DNA from: JAFASC01 sp034669505
GTDB lineage: Bacteria > Pseudomonadota > Alphaproteobacteria > Rhizobiales > Beijerinckiaceae
DNA length: 64,000 nt
Direction of reading: 5' to 3'
Assembly: GCA_034669505.1 (NCBI GenBank)
Contig: JAXDNJ010000026.1
Location: 1 to 64,000, forward strand
Shown here: positions 15,947 to 25,078 of the stretch, in pieces
How the letters are laid out: each line of letters begins with the position of its first letter
Position numbering within the stretch: position 1 is the stretch's first letter
Notes under the pieces: model-generated
Told to the model about the DNA's origin: nothing
Database searches by the model: none
Seen by the model: the letters and a program-made list of their open reading frames with translations, nothing else
Made by a program: the position numbers and the translations under genes

Positions 15947-18607
15947 GTGAGCGATCAACAGATGCCCGGACGAGAGGAGGCTGGCCAGCGCCGGCTGCGG
16001 CGCCTCGTCGCGACCGCCCGGGCGGCGCTCGCGTGGGAGCATATCTGGCGCGCGGCCGCGCCCGTTCTCACGCTTATCGGCCTCTTCTTGGCGGCCTCGT
16101 GGGCCGGCGCCTGGCAGGTCCTGCCGCATTGGGCGCGCGTCGGCGGTCTGGCGCTCTTCGGCCTGGCGATCCTCTTCGTGCTCTGGCGCGAGGCGCGGCT
16201 GCGCTGGCCTTCCCGCCCGGAGGCATTGGCACGGCTCGATCACGATTCCGGCGTTCCGCACCGCCCGGCCTCGGCCCTTGAGGACACGCTGGCCAACCAG
16301 TCCAGCGATCCGGCGACGCAGGCGCTGTGGTCGCTGCACCGCAAGCGCCTTGAAGCCGAGATCGCGCGGCTCAAATTGGCAGTGCCTTCGCCGCGGGTCC
16401 CTCAGCGCGACATTTATGCGCTCCGTGCGGCAGCCCTGGTCCTCGTCGTCGCCACCGCTATTATCGCCGGGCCGGAGCGCTATGCCCGTGTTGCCGCGGC
16501 GTTCGATTGGCGCATGCCCGGCGCGGCGGCGCCGGGCGTGCGGGTCGACGCCTGGATCGATCCGCCGCCCTATACCGGCAAGCCGCCGGTCATGCTGCAG
16601 ATCGGGCGCACAACCGAGTCGGCCGTGCACGCGGCCGGCTTGTCGGCGCCGGTCGGCTCGACAGTGGTCATTCGCGCCTCCGATCCGAGTGCCCTCGCCA
16701 TCGAGACGCAGGGTGCTCTTGCCCCGGCCGAAAAACCGCCGGACAGCAAGCCCGCCGGGGCCGCGGCCCGACAGGTCCAGGGCGAGAGCCGCCTCACCCT
16801 CAAGGGCGATGCGCATCTGATCCTGCGCCAATCCGGCAGCATGCTCGGCGCCTTCGACATCGTGGCCATTCCCGATCGCCCGCCCACCATCGAACTCAAA
16901 GAACAGCCCAAACCCAACGTGCGGGGCTCGCTCAGCCTCGCCTACAAGATCGACGACGATTACGGCGTCGTCGGCGCCGAAGCCCGCTTCGACAATCCGA
17001 TCCTGCGCGACAAGCCGGTGACCGGGCGCCATCTCGTCGACCCGCCGCGCGTCGGGCTGGCGTTGCCGTCCGGACCGGGCGGCCTCGGCGACGCGACGAC
17101 GACGGCGGACCTCTCCGAAAATCCCTGGGCCGGCGCACGGGTGAGCATGACGCTGCATGCGCGCGACGAAGGCAACAACGAGGGTGCCAGCGATCCGCTT
17201 GAAATCCTGCTGCCGCAGCGGCCCTTCGTGAAGCCGCTTGCGCGCGCACTTGTCGAGCAGCGGCGCAATCTCGTTCTCGCCCCCGACGCACGCGCCCGTG
17301 TCGAAAACTCCCTCGAGGCCTTAGCAATTGCGCCGGACAAATTTGGCACGACCGCCGGCGTCTATCTCGGACTGCACTCGGCGCTCTACCGGCTGAAGCG
17401 CGCGCGCACCGATGCCGAACTCCTCGACGTCGCCAATTATCTCTGGGAGATGGCGCTCAGGATCGAGGACGGCGATCTCTCCGATGCCGAGCGCGATCTG
17501 CGCGCGGCGCAGCAGCAATTGCGCGAGGCGCTGCAGCGCGGCGCGAGCGACGAGGAGATCAAGAAGCTCACCGAGAATTTGCGCGCCGCGCTCGATAAAT
17601 TCCTGAAGGAGCTCGCCGAACGTCAGATGCGCGAGCAGGGCGATCAGCAGCAAGCCGACCGCAACGCGCCGCGGAATAATCGCACGGTGACGCCGCAAGA
17701 TCTGAAATCCATGCTCGACCGCATGGAGGACATGGCGAAGAACGGCTCGCTCGCCGAAGCGCAGCGCATGCTCGACCAGCTGCAGAACATTCTTGAGAAT
17801 CTGCAGACCGCCAAGCGCCGCAACCAGCAAAACTCCGCGTCGCGCGAAATGAGCAAAGCGCTCGATGAACTCGATAAGCTGACGCGCGAGCAGCAGGAAT
17901 TGCGCGACCAGACATTCCGCAAAGGCCAGCGCGAGCGGCAAGCGATGCGCGATCGCCAGCAGGGCCGTGATCCCCAGGGCCGTCAGCAACGCCAGCGCGG
18001 TCAGCAGCCGCAGGCCGGCCAACAAGGCGATCAGGATCAGAACGCGCAAGGTGAGGGCGAAGAGCAAGAGGCACAGGGCGCGCCTTCGGAAGAAGAGTTG
18101 CAGCAGCGCCAGCAGCAGCTCCGCGACCGTCTGGCTGAATTGCAGAAGCGGATGAAGCAGCTCGGGCAAAGCGGTGAGAGCGGACTCGACGACGCTGAAG
18201 ACGCGATGAAGGACGCGGAGCAGCAGCTCGGCAAAGGTCAGAGCGGGCGTGGACAGGCGGTCGATTCGCAGGGTCGGGCGCTTGAGGCGCTGCGCCGCGG
18301 TGCGCAGCAGCTCGCGCAGCGCATGCAGCAGCAGGGCGAGGGCGATCCCTCTGACCAAGCGGAGGACGATGGCGGCGAGACGCCGGACGGCCAGCCGCGG
18401 CAGGCGGGTCGCGACGGCCGCGCCGACCCCCTTGGCCGGCCGATGGCGAACGATCCCTACAATCCGCGCTCACGCTACGACCCGCTCGGCGCGCCGCCGG
18501 CGCAGCGCGCCCAGCGTGTGCTTGAGGAATTGCGCCGCCGCATCGGCGATCCGTCGCGGCCGCAGGAAGAGCTGGATTATCTCGACCGTTTGCTGCGGCG
18601 GTTCTGA
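15947..18607 (+). CDS. TIGR02302/DUF4175 family membrane protein with glutamine-rich coiled coil
   Basis: From the GTG at 15947, preceded by GGAG at 15937-15940, the protein has 886 residues, near the usual 850-900 of this family; the frame itself is open from 15815. Two hydrophobic helices follow (LTLIGLFLAASWAGAWQVL and LALFGLAILFVLW), then one more (ALRAAALVLVVATAIIAGP) and a large periplasmic or cytoplasmic part with PPPYTGKPP and IPDRPPTIEL. The last ~300 residues are Gln/Arg/Glu-rich and strongly coiled-coil (for example REQQELRDQTFRKGQRERQ), ending with a conserved-looking LLRRF. Found throughout Hyphomicrobiales; function unknown, probably envelope-associated. Confidence 0.9.
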   Translation: MSDQQMPGREEAGQRRLRRLVATARAALAWEHIWRAAAPVLTLIGLFLAASWAGAWQVLPHWARVGGLALFGLAILFVLWREARLRWPSRPEALARLDHDSGVPHRPASALEDTLANQSSDPATQALWSLHRKRLEAEIARLKLAVPSPRVPQRDIYALRAAALVLVVATAIIAGPERYARVAAAFDWRMPGAAAPGVRVDAWIDPPPYTGKPPVMLQIGRTTESAVHAAGLSAPVGSTVVIRASDPSALAIETQGALAPAEKPPDSKPAGAAARQVQGESRLTLKGDAHLILRQSGSMLGAFDIVAIPDRPPTIELKEQPKPNVRGSLSLAYKIDDDYGVVGAEARFDNPILRDKPVTGRHLVDPPRVGLALPSGPGGLGDATTTADLSENPWAGARVSMTLHARDEGNNEGASDPLEILLPQRPFVKPLARALVEQRRNLVLAPDARARVENSLEALAIAPDKFGTTAGVYLGLHSALYRLKRARTDAELLDVANYLWEMALRIEDGDLSDAERDLRAAQQQLREALQRGASDEEIKKLTENLRAALDKFLKELAERQMREQGDQQQADRNAPRNNRTVTPQDLKSMLDRMEDMAKNGSLAEAQRMLDQLQNILENLQTAKRRNQQNSASREMSKALDELDKLTREQQELRDQTFRKGQRERQAMRDRQQGRDPQGRQQRQRGQQPQAGQQGDQDQNAQGEGEEQEAQGAPSEEELQQRQQQLRDRLAELQKRMKQLGQSGESGLDDAEDAMKDAEQQLGKGQSGRGQAVDSQGRALEALRRGAQQLAQRMQQQGEGDPSDQAEDDGGETPDGQPRQAGRDGRADPLGRPMANDPYNPRSRYDPLGAPPAQRAQRVLEELRRRIGDPSRPQEELDYLDRLLRRF

Positions 18608-18746
18608 GCCAATTCCCTTCGTCTCAGGCCGTCGGGGGCGCACCGATAACGCTGCGCAGTGACCGGCGCTGCGCCACCTTGTCCGGCCGAAGCCGTTTGC
18701 TGTGCTACGCATAGACTGCCAGTTAGGCGCGCCGGAACCGCCCCCT

Positions 18747-20012
18747 TTGATCTCGCTCTTCGATCTTGCCGCGCTTCTGCTCACGCTGTCGGCGCTGTTC
18801 GGTTGGCTGAACCATCGCCTGGTGCGGCTGCCGCATACGATCGGGCTCCTGGTGATGGGGCTTGCCGCCTCCCTGCTGCTCGTGCTGCTCGATTTGCTGT
18901 TTCCGAGCCGGCATCTCTACGACCAGGTAAAGCTGCCGCTCCTGCAGATCGACTTCACGCAAGTCATGATGAACGGGATGCTGGCGTTCCTCTTGTTTGC
19001 CGGCGCGCTCAATCTCGACATGGGTGCGCTGCGCGATCGCGCCTGGCCGGTCGCAATCCTGGCGCTCGTCGGCACCGTCATTTCGACTGCTATCGTCGGT
19101 CTTGCCTTCTTCGGCGCGGCGCGGGCCCTCGGTTATCCGATGCCGCTTGCCTGGGCTTTTGTTTTCGGCGCGCTGATCAGCCCAACCGATCCCGTCGCGG
19201 TCCTGAGTACGTTGAAGAATGTGAAGGTGCCGCAGGCGCTCGAAGTCGAGATGCAGGGCGAAGCTTTGTTCAACGACGGCGTCGGCATCGTGCTGTTCAC
19301 CGCGCTTGTTGCCTTCGCCAGCGCTGCGGGCGGTGCATCGACGTCCATGGAAGGCCTGTTGGAAAGCGTGCTACGCGACGCGTTCGGCGGCCTGGCGCTC
19401 GGGGCGCTGACCGGCTACGTCGCCTATCGCGCCATGCGGGCGATCGACGATTTCGCCGTCGAAGTGCTGATCACGCTGGCGCTCGTCGCCGGCACGTACG
19501 CCTTGGCGCAAAAGCTCGGCACCAGCGGTCCGCTCGCCGTCGTCGCGGCGGGACTGCTGATCGGTGAGCGCGCGCCGCGCTATGCGATGAGCGAGCGCAC
19601 GCGCACCTATGTCTCGGCGCTGTGGACGCTGATCGACGAGGTGCTGAACTCCGTTCTGTTTCTGCTGATCGGGCTCGAAGTGCTGGTACTGAGCTTCGAG
19701 CCGAGCGCGCTCGGGCTTGCGGCCGCCGCGGTGCCGATCGTGCTTGCCGCGCGTCTCATCTCAGTTTCGACCCCGCTCGTCCTCTTCCGTTGGAAGAAAT
19801 TGTCGGCGCGCAATGTGCCATTCTTGACTTGGGCGGGTTTGCGCGGCGGCATTTCCGTTGCGCTCGCCTTGGCGCTGCCTGAAAGCCCGGCAAAACCCGC
19901 GATCCTCGCCGCGACTTACGCCGTCGTGCTGTTCACGATTGTGGTGCAGGGCTCGACCCTCGGCATCGTCGCGCGGTGGACGGTCGGGCAGGTCAGTGAG
20001 GTGCGGAGGTAA
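18747..20012 (+). CDS. Na+/H+ antiporter (CPA1 family)
   Basis: About 421 residues with 11-12 membrane segments. Family motifs are LNHRLVRLPHTIGLLVMG near the start, the ion-site region FVFGALISPTDPVAVLSTLK with the two aspartates, the functional EGEALFNDGVGIVLF-like segment (QGEALFNDGVGIVLF) and GLRGGISVALALALP. The frame opens at a GTG at 18702, but homologues as I remember them begin close to ISLFDLAALL, so I take the TTG at 18747; neither start has a strong ribosome binding site. Exchanges cytoplasmic Na+ (or K+) for protons. Confidence 0.88.
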   Translation: MISLFDLAALLLTLSALFGWLNHRLVRLPHTIGLLVMGLAASLLLVLLDLLFPSRHLYDQVKLPLLQIDFTQVMMNGMLAFLLFAGALNLDMGALRDRAWPVAILALVGTVISTAIVGLAFFGAARALGYPMPLAWAFVFGALISPTDPVAVLSTLKNVKVPQALEVEMQGEALFNDGVGIVLFTALVAFASAAGGASTSMEGLLESVLRDAFGGLALGALTGYVAYRAMRAIDDFAVEVLITLALVAGTYALAQKLGTSGPLAVVAAGLLIGERAPRYAMSERTRTYVSALWTLIDEVLNSVLFLLIGLEVLVLSFEPSALGLAAAAVPIVLAARLISVSTPLVLFRWKKLSARNVPFLTWAGLRGGISVALALALPESPAKPAILAATYAVVLFTIVVQGSTLGIVARWTVGQVSEVRR

Positions 20013-20029
20013 TTTCCGTGTAGCGGCGC

Positions 20030-20668
20030 CTATTTGTCAATCCGCTCCGCAACTAACGCCGCCATCGCAAGCGAAGCCTCATCGCCTTGCTCCCGCAATC
20101 CCGCGACAACGCCTTCGCGGTCGGCGACGGGACGGTTCTGGCTGACCTTCCACTTGCCCTCAATGCGCGCGATCGGGATTTCGATACCGACGATCGCTCT
20201 GATTTGCATCGCGACGAAATCCCCCGGCGCGTCTTCGACATGCCAGGGCGCGGCGCGTCCGCTCTCCTGCGATCGCGTCAGCTCGCCGATCTGCTGGCGC
20301 AGCCACGCGGCATCTTCGATCGCGCGCGGCCGGCCCCAGGCATGCACGGTCGCGTAGTTCCAGGTCGGCACGACTTTGCCGGTCTCGCGCTTCGTCGCGT
20401 ACCAGGACGGCGTGATGTATTCCTGCGGGCCCTGGAAGACGACGAGGCATTCCTCGACGGCGTTGAGTTCGCGCCATTGCGGATTGGCGCGCGCGACATG
20501 GGCCCGTAACGTGCCGTGCTCACCGCGCTTCGAATCGATGAGGAATGGAACCGGGTTGGCCATGAGGCCGGCGGGACCGGCAGTGATCAACAGACCGAGC
20601 GGGTGCGCGCGGATCAGATTGTGCTGAACCGCGAGCCGGTCCTCACGATGAAACGGCGGCTGATACAT
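20030..20668 (-). CDS. FMN-binding negative transcriptional regulator (PaiB-like)
   Basis: 212 residues, matching the PaiB family length. Motifs include MYQPPFHREDR at the start, IRAHPLGLLIT, VPFLIDSKRGEHGTLRAHVARANPQWR, LVVFQGPQEYITPSWYATK, VPTWNYATVHAWG and the end KVSQNRPVADREGV. These are split-barrel FMN-binding proteins; the Bacillus member represses sporulation and protease genes, while the role in proteobacteria is unproven. It is convergent with the antiporter gene and stands alone. Confidence 0.9.
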   Translation of the reverse strand: MYQPPFHREDRLAVQHNLIRAHPLGLLITAGPAGLMANPVPFLIDSKRGEHGTLRAHVARANPQWRELNAVEECLVVFQGPQEYITPSWYATKRETGKVVPTWNYATVHAWGRPRAIEDAAWLRQQIGELTRSQESGRAAPWHVEDAPGDFVAMQIRAIVGIEIPIARIEGKWKVSQNRPVADREGVVAGLREQGDEASLAMAALVAERIDK

Positions 20669-20749
20669 GGGGCGACTCTAGCACGCAGCTTGCGACCAAG
20701 AACATTGATTGCGTGCCATTGCTTTCTTGGCGGCGAGTGTGCCGGGCGG

Positions 20750-20824
20750 CCATCTTTGGTCAAGGCCGCGGGCTTCGCCCGCGCCGGCGTAGCCGGTCGC
20801 TTCGCGAGCCTTGACGAAAGATGG
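20750..20824. repeat. Cloverleaf-like palindromic element
   Basis: Every base of this 75-base element falls into a stem or a three-base loop. The outer 17-base arms (20750-20766 and 20808-20824) pair with a single mismatch. Inside are three perfect hairpins end to end: 20767-20783 (7-bp stem, TTC loop), 20784-20796 (5-bp stem, GTA loop) and 20797-20807 (4-bp stem, TTC loop). It lies between paiB and the end of ptsH, 84 bases past the ptsH stop. It has no tRNA consensus bases and no U run. It may be a REP/BIME-type mobile palindrome or the 3' end structure of the ptsH transcript. Confidence 0.75.
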
Positions 20825-20907
20825 TCCGTCCCGGCGAAAATGCGCAGCCATGAAAACAATGACGGATCGTGCAATGGGAGTACAGGGCACGCAGAGCTAT
20901 CCGCCGC

Positions 20908-21231
20908 CTATTCATCCTCGCCGAACTTATCCGCGACAAGCGCCGCGAGCGCGTTGAGCGCCTCGTCCGCCTGCGCGCCCGTCGCCGCGACAGTAATCGT
21001 CGAGCCGATGCCGGCGCCGAGCGTCAGGATGCCCATGATCGACGTGCCGCCGACCGTCTCGCCGCAGCGTGAGACCATGATCTCCGCGTCGAATTTTTCC
21101 ACGCATTGCACGAACTTCGCGGTGGCGCGCGCATGCAGGCCTTTGCGGTTGATGATCGGTATGTCGCGAATGATTGCGCCGTCCGGAAATTGCGGTGGGA
21201 CGAATTCGTCCGCGCAAGGGTCGTCGCTCAT
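20908..21231 (-). CDS. ptsH: HPr family phosphocarrier protein
   Basis: 107 residues; the core (from about residue 18) has the HPr active site NRKGLHARATAKF with phosphoryl-accepting His33, and the regulatory site GGTSIMGILTLGAG with Ser64, the residue HprK phosphorylates. The ~17-residue N-terminal extension is longer than in enteric HPr and common in alphaproteobacteria. The start overlaps the EIIA stop (ATGA). It receives phosphate from PtsP (EI-Ntr, encoded at 49.7 kb) and passes it to EIIA(Man) and presumably EIIA-Ntr. Confidence 0.95.
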   Translation of the reverse strand: MSDDPCADEFVPPQFPDGAIIRDIPIINRKGLHARATAKFVQCVEKFDAEIMVSRCGETVGGTSIMGILTLGAGIGSTITVAATGAQADEALNALAALVADKFGEDE

Positions 21232-21629
21232 TTCCCGTTGAGAATCCGGCTCGCAACGTAAATATATTTGCGGCCGGCATCCTGCGCCTGCGCAACGGCC
21301 TGCGACAAGCTCGAACTCTCGCGCACCGAGGCGAGCTTGATCAGCATCGGCAGATTGGCGCCGGCAACGACCTCGACACGGCCTTCGGTCATGACCGAGA
21401 TCGCAAGGTTCGACGGCGTGCCGCCGAACATGTCGGTCAGAAGCACGACGCCGGCACCGGAATCGACTTTCGTCACCGCGTCGATGATTTCCTGGCGGCG
21501 CAGTTCCATGTCGTCGTCGGGCCCGATGCTGATCGCCTGCAATTGCCGCTGCGGGCCGACGACGTGTTCCAGCGCGGCGCGGAATTCGTCGGCGAGATGG
21601 CCGTGGCTGACGAGGACCATTCCGATCAT
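21228..21629 (-). CDS. PTS EIIA component, mannose family (regulatory)
   Basis: 133 residues, a stand-alone EIIA(Man) domain: IGMVLVSHGHLADEF with the phosphorylated His9, then VVLLTDMFGGTPSNLAISVM and VVAGANLPMLIKL. No EIIB, EIIC or EIID transport domains are nearby, so this is a regulatory rather than sugar-transporting protein, as known for the corresponding gene next to chvGI in rhizobia and Brucella. About 207 gene-free bases separate it from hprK upstream. Confidence 0.94.
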   Translation of the reverse strand: MIGMVLVSHGHLADEFRAALEHVVGPQRQLQAISIGPDDDMELRRQEIIDAVTKVDSGAGVVLLTDMFGGTPSNLAISVMTEGRVEVVAGANLPMLIKLASVRESSSLSQAVAQAQDAGRKYIYVASRILNGK

Positions 21630-21836
21630 CGGCGGCGCCCGCTGCCTTTCGAGACGGTGCCCGCCCCGCCGGACGCCGCGAATTGGTGGTGAGCCCTCAA
21701 GCGCGCAACTCCCGCGGTTCCAGGGAATGCGCGCCGGATGCGGCTTCGCCCTTGGACCGGTTCAGTTTTGCGTGAGACATTTGTGCACCGCAAAGAAGAT
21801 GGCAAGTACGAACATCGTCCGAGCGCCGGAATGGGC

Positions 21837-22331
21837 TCAGCCGTCCCCCATCCGCAACAGATAGTTCAGGACGATCCCGGCTTGCTCAGGCCGAGGCGCG
21901 GTCAAGGAAAGCTGCGGCAGGTCGATATCGCAAAGCGAAATCCTGGAATCGGCTGGGAGGCGGATCGGCGCGGCGGTCGACTCTCCGCCGAGATCGACGA
22001 CGAGGCGGATCACGACCGCCTCCTCGTGCGCCAGCTCGAGGATGCCGTCGCCCCGGCTTTCGATCTGCCCGGCAATCCGCGGATGACCGCGCGCGATGAG
22101 CCGCCCGCCGCGCCGGGCGATCGCGACACGGTCGTCACCGACCAGCCGGGCGAAAAGGCCGCGGCGGCCCGCCTCTTCGAGCAGCTCCAATGTCAGCCGG
22201 CTCTTGCCGGAGCCGGAGCGGCCGCGGATCAGGAGGCCGGCCTCGCCGATCGCCAGTGCGGTGGCATGGATGTAAGTGCCGGGGCTTGCCGAGGCGGGCT
22301 CGCTATCAGCCGCGGCGGCCGGCATGCTCAT
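21837..22331 (-). CDS. hprK: HPr kinase/phosphorylase, short alphaproteobacterial form
   Basis: 164 residues; only the C-terminal kinase domain of Firmicutes HprK is present, as usual in alphaproteobacteria. Walker A GRSGSGKS is at residues 37-44, followed by FARLVGDDRVAIAR and GHPRIAGQIESRGDGI (the HprK signature). The N-terminal YIHATALAIGEAGLLI replaces the larger Firmicutes domain. The start overlaps the chvG stop (ATGA), so HPr(Ser) phosphorylation is coupled genetically to the ChvG/ChvI system. Confidence 0.95.
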   Translation of the reverse strand: MSMPAAAADSEPASASPGTYIHATALAIGEAGLLIRGRSGSGKSRLTLELLEEAGRRGLFARLVGDDRVAIARRGGRLIARGHPRIAGQIESRGDGILELAHEEAVVIRLVVDLGGESTAAPIRLPADSRISLCDIDLPQLSLTAPRPEQAGIVLNYLLRMGDG

Positions 22332-24157
22332 CGGGCGACCGGCAGCCAGACGACGAAGCGGGCGCCGTGTGTCTCGCCTTCGGGATGATCATCTGTCGCC
22401 GGCCCGGTGCGATTCATCGCTTGGACGCGGCCGCCATGCGCCTCGATGATCTGGCGCGAGATCGACAGGCCAAGCCCGGAATTCTGGCCGAAGCCATGGT
22501 TCGGACGGTCGGTATAGAAGCGCTCGAAAACGCGCTCGAAGGCGTGCGCGGGAATGCCCGGCCCGTCATCGTCGATGATGATTTCGTAGCCCGGTTCCAT
22601 CTCCTCGTGGCGTCCTGGAGCTTCGGCGGCGCGCAAGGTCACCCGAACATTGCCGCCGTCCGGCGAGAACGAGCGGGCGTTGTCGATCAGGTTGTTGCAG
22701 ACCTGCCCGAGCCGGGAATCATGGCCCTGAATGACCCAGGGAAGGGCGTCGCTCTCTTCCTCCGGAGGGTCTGTAATCGCGAGCGTCACCGCAACGTGGT
22801 GACCATTCGAGGCCTGATTGGCGATCGAGACCACGGCGCTAAGCATGACCGAAAGATCGAGCGGCTCCATCGCGCCGCGGGCTAGCTCGGCATCTAGCCT
22901 GGATGCATCCGAAATGTCGCTGATCAGCCGGTCCAGGCGGCTGACATCGTGCTGGATGACCTCGAGGAGCCGGCCACGCGAGGCTTCCGTCTTGGCGATC
23001 GGCAGCGTCTCGACGGCGCTGCGCAGCGATGTCAGCGGGTTCTTGAGTTCATGGGCGACGTCGGCGGCAAAGCTCTCGATCGCTTCGATGCGCGTATAGA
23101 GCGCTTTCGTCATGTCCCGCAGCGCGCCGGAGAGATGTCCGATCTCGTCCGTGCGATCGGAGAAATCGGGGATCTGCTGGCGCGAGATGATGCCGCGGCG
23201 CACGCGATCGGCGGCTTCCGCCAGCCGCCGCATCGGCTCGGCAATCGTGCCGGCGAAGAACAACGACAACAACAACATGACGCCCGCGGAGACGACAAAG
23301 ATGCGGATGATCGCCCAGCGTTCGGAGGCGATGATCTGGTCGATGTCGCCGCCCTGGGTCGACAATAGCAGCGCGCCGCGCACCGTGCGAAAGCGCTGGA
23401 TCGGCACCGCGACCGAGACGATCGTCTCGCCCTGCGCGTTGATGCGCACGACCGAATCTTCCCCGCCGCCGAGCGCGGCGCCGACTTCCGGATAGGCCTT
23501 GCCGTTCGCCGCGCCGATATCCTCGTAGATCGGCAGCTCGCGGCGGCCGAGATGGGCGCGCAGATTCGCCCAGAAGCGATCGAGCCAGGACTGCGAATCC
23601 TCCTGGTTCGGCGCTGGCAGATCGGAGCGCAGGATGGTCGAGCGGCTGGTCAGCGAGCGCGAATCGATGAGGAGATAACCGTCGCGGTCATAGATGCGGG
23701 CCCGCGTCCGCGTCGGCGAGACAAGACGCCGGAGCAATGGCCCGACGCGCTCGGGATTGATGGAGAATTCGAAGGACGGCCGCGCCTCTTCCGCGACGTC
23801 GTAGCTTTGACCCGGCGCAAGCTGCAGCAGCCGCTCCGGATCGATCGTGATCGCATCCGAATCGACAGTGGCGGAGGCAGCGATCGCGGAGGCGATGATC
23901 TCGCCTTGCGTCGCAAGGCTCTGCACGCGGGCATCGATCAGCCCGGCGCGAAACTGGTTGAGATAGAGAAAGCCGATGAGCAGCGCGACAAGGCCGCCCA
24001 GATTGAGAACGACGATGCGGCGCGTCAGCGAAGACGAGAGGCGATGTTCGACGGCGCGCGAGAATTTGCGGGCGCGGACGCGCATCGCCCGCACTGTGCG
24101 GGGCGGGGGCCGGCGCGTGACCTCGATGTCGGATGTTTTCTGGACCTCGACGCTCAT
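22328..24157 (-). CDS. chvG: Sensor histidine kinase ChvG
   Basis: 609 residues. Order of parts: basic cytoplasmic leader, membrane helix 1 (about 48-66), a periplasmic sensor domain of about 210 residues, helix 2 (283-303), HAMP linker (about 304-356), dimerisation/phosphoacceptor helix FAADVAHELKNPLTSLRS with His369, then the ATPase domain with NLIDNARSFSPDGG, DDDGPGIP and GLGLSISRQIIEAHGG. Length and layout are those of ChvG/ExoS, which senses acid and envelope stress and is held off by periplasmic ExoR in rhizobia. No exoR is in this window. Confidence 0.95.
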   Translation of the reverse strand: MSVEVQKTSDIEVTRRPPPRTVRAMRVRARKFSRAVEHRLSSSLTRRIVVLNLGGLVALLIGFLYLNQFRAGLIDARVQSLATQGEIIASAIAASATVDSDAITIDPERLLQLAPGQSYDVAEEARPSFEFSINPERVGPLLRRLVSPTRTRARIYDRDGYLLIDSRSLTSRSTILRSDLPAPNQEDSQSWLDRFWANLRAHLGRRELPIYEDIGAANGKAYPEVGAALGGGEDSVVRINAQGETIVSVAVPIQRFRTVRGALLLSTQGGDIDQIIASERWAIIRIFVVSAGVMLLLSLFFAGTIAEPMRRLAEAADRVRRGIISRQQIPDFSDRTDEIGHLSGALRDMTKALYTRIEAIESFAADVAHELKNPLTSLRSAVETLPIAKTEASRGRLLEVIQHDVSRLDRLISDISDASRLDAELARGAMEPLDLSVMLSAVVSIANQASNGHHVAVTLAITDPPEEESDALPWVIQGHDSRLGQVCNNLIDNARSFSPDGGNVRVTLRAAEAPGRHEEMEPGYEIIIDDDGPGIPAHAFERVFERFYTDRPNHGFGQNSGLGLSISRQIIEAHGGRVQAMNRTGPATDDHPEGETHGARFVVWLPVAR

Positions 24158-24179
24158 ATGAGCGGCGCTCCGTCCGCTC

Positions 24180-24878
24180 TCACGCTTCCTTGAAGCGGTA
24201 GCCGACGCCGTAGAGCGTCTCGATCATCTCGAAATCGTCGTCGACCACTTTGAACTTCTTGCGCAGCCGCTTAATGTGGCTGTCGATCGTGCGGTCATCG
24301 ACATAGACCTGATCGTCGTAGGCGGCGTCCATCAGCGCGTTGCGGCTCTTGACGACGCCCGGACGCGTCGCCAGCGCCTGCAGGATCAGAAACTCGGTGA
24401 CGGTCAGCGTCACCTGCTCGCCGCGCCATGTGCAGGTATGGCGCTCAGGGTCCATCTTGAGATCGCCGCGCTCGAGGATTTTCGCCTCGGATTCCTTTTG
24501 CTGCGCAGCCTCCTTCGGATTGGCACGGCGCAGGATCGCTTTCACGCGCTCCACCAAGAGGCGCTGCGAGAATGGTTTGCGGATAAAATCGTCGGCGCCC
24601 ATTTTTAGGCCGAAGAGCTCGTCGATCTCCTCGTCCTTGGAGGTGAGGAAGATCACCGGCAGGTCGGATTTCTGACGCAGGCGCCGGAGCAGTTCCATTC
24701 CGTCCATGCGCGGCATCTTGATATCGAAAATGGCGAGGTCCGGCGGATTGGTCTTCAGTCCATCGAGCGCGGTCGAGCCGTCGGTATAGGTCTGCACGCG
24801 GTAGCCTTCGCCTTCGAGGGCAATGGAGACCGAGGTCAGGATGTTGCGGTCGTCGTCGACCAGCGCGATTGTCGGCAT
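24180..24878 (-). CDS. chvI: Response regulator ChvI
   Basis: 232 residues, OmpR/PhoB type. The receiver has the acidic cluster VDDD near the start, phosphorylation site Asp52 (LAIFDIKMPRMDG) and Lys in LTSKDEE; the winged-helix DNA-binding domain contains LTVTEFLILQALATRPG and DRTIDSHIKRLRKKFKVVDD, ending YGVGYRFKEA. It is the first gene of the run chvI-chvG-hprK-EIIA-ptsH on the minus strand, 22 bases ahead of chvG. The promoter must lie in the ~200 bases shared with divergent hugZ. Confidence 0.96.
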   Translation of the reverse strand: MPTIALVDDDRNILTSVSIALEGEGYRVQTYTDGSTALDGLKTNPPDLAIFDIKMPRMDGMELLRRLRQKSDLPVIFLTSKDEEIDELFGLKMGADDFIRKPFSQRLLVERVKAILRRANPKEAAQQKESEAKILERGDLKMDPERHTCTWRGEQVTLTVTEFLILQALATRPGVVKSRNALMDAAYDDQVYVDDRTIDSHIKRLRKKFKVVDDDFEMIETLYGVGYRFKEA

Positions 24879-25078
24879 GAAGAATGAACCCTTGAATGAG
24901 GCAGTGACAGCTTGCGTGGGCGGATCACATGCGTGTCCGCGGAGTGGAAGGAGAAGCTCAGCGGCATGCTTCCAAAGCGGGGACCATCGGAACCGTTGAC
25001 GGCCGGACGTGGCGCCGCGCGTCGCACGGAGCCACAGCTGCCGGGCGAGTCGCCCCGGCGCGGAGGCCCGTTATAGCC

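Noticed and set aside
15860..18358. Long minus-strand frames (432 and 345 codons) opposite the TIGR02302 gene
   Set aside because: Antisense images of a GC-rich gene; the Leu-rich text at 17321-18358 is the reverse of the Gln/Arg/Glu-rich coiled coil.
20750..20824. Possible tRNA, because of the cloverleaf fold
   Set aside because: No GGTTCRAATCC-type T-arm, no conserved loop bases, and all three loops have only three bases.
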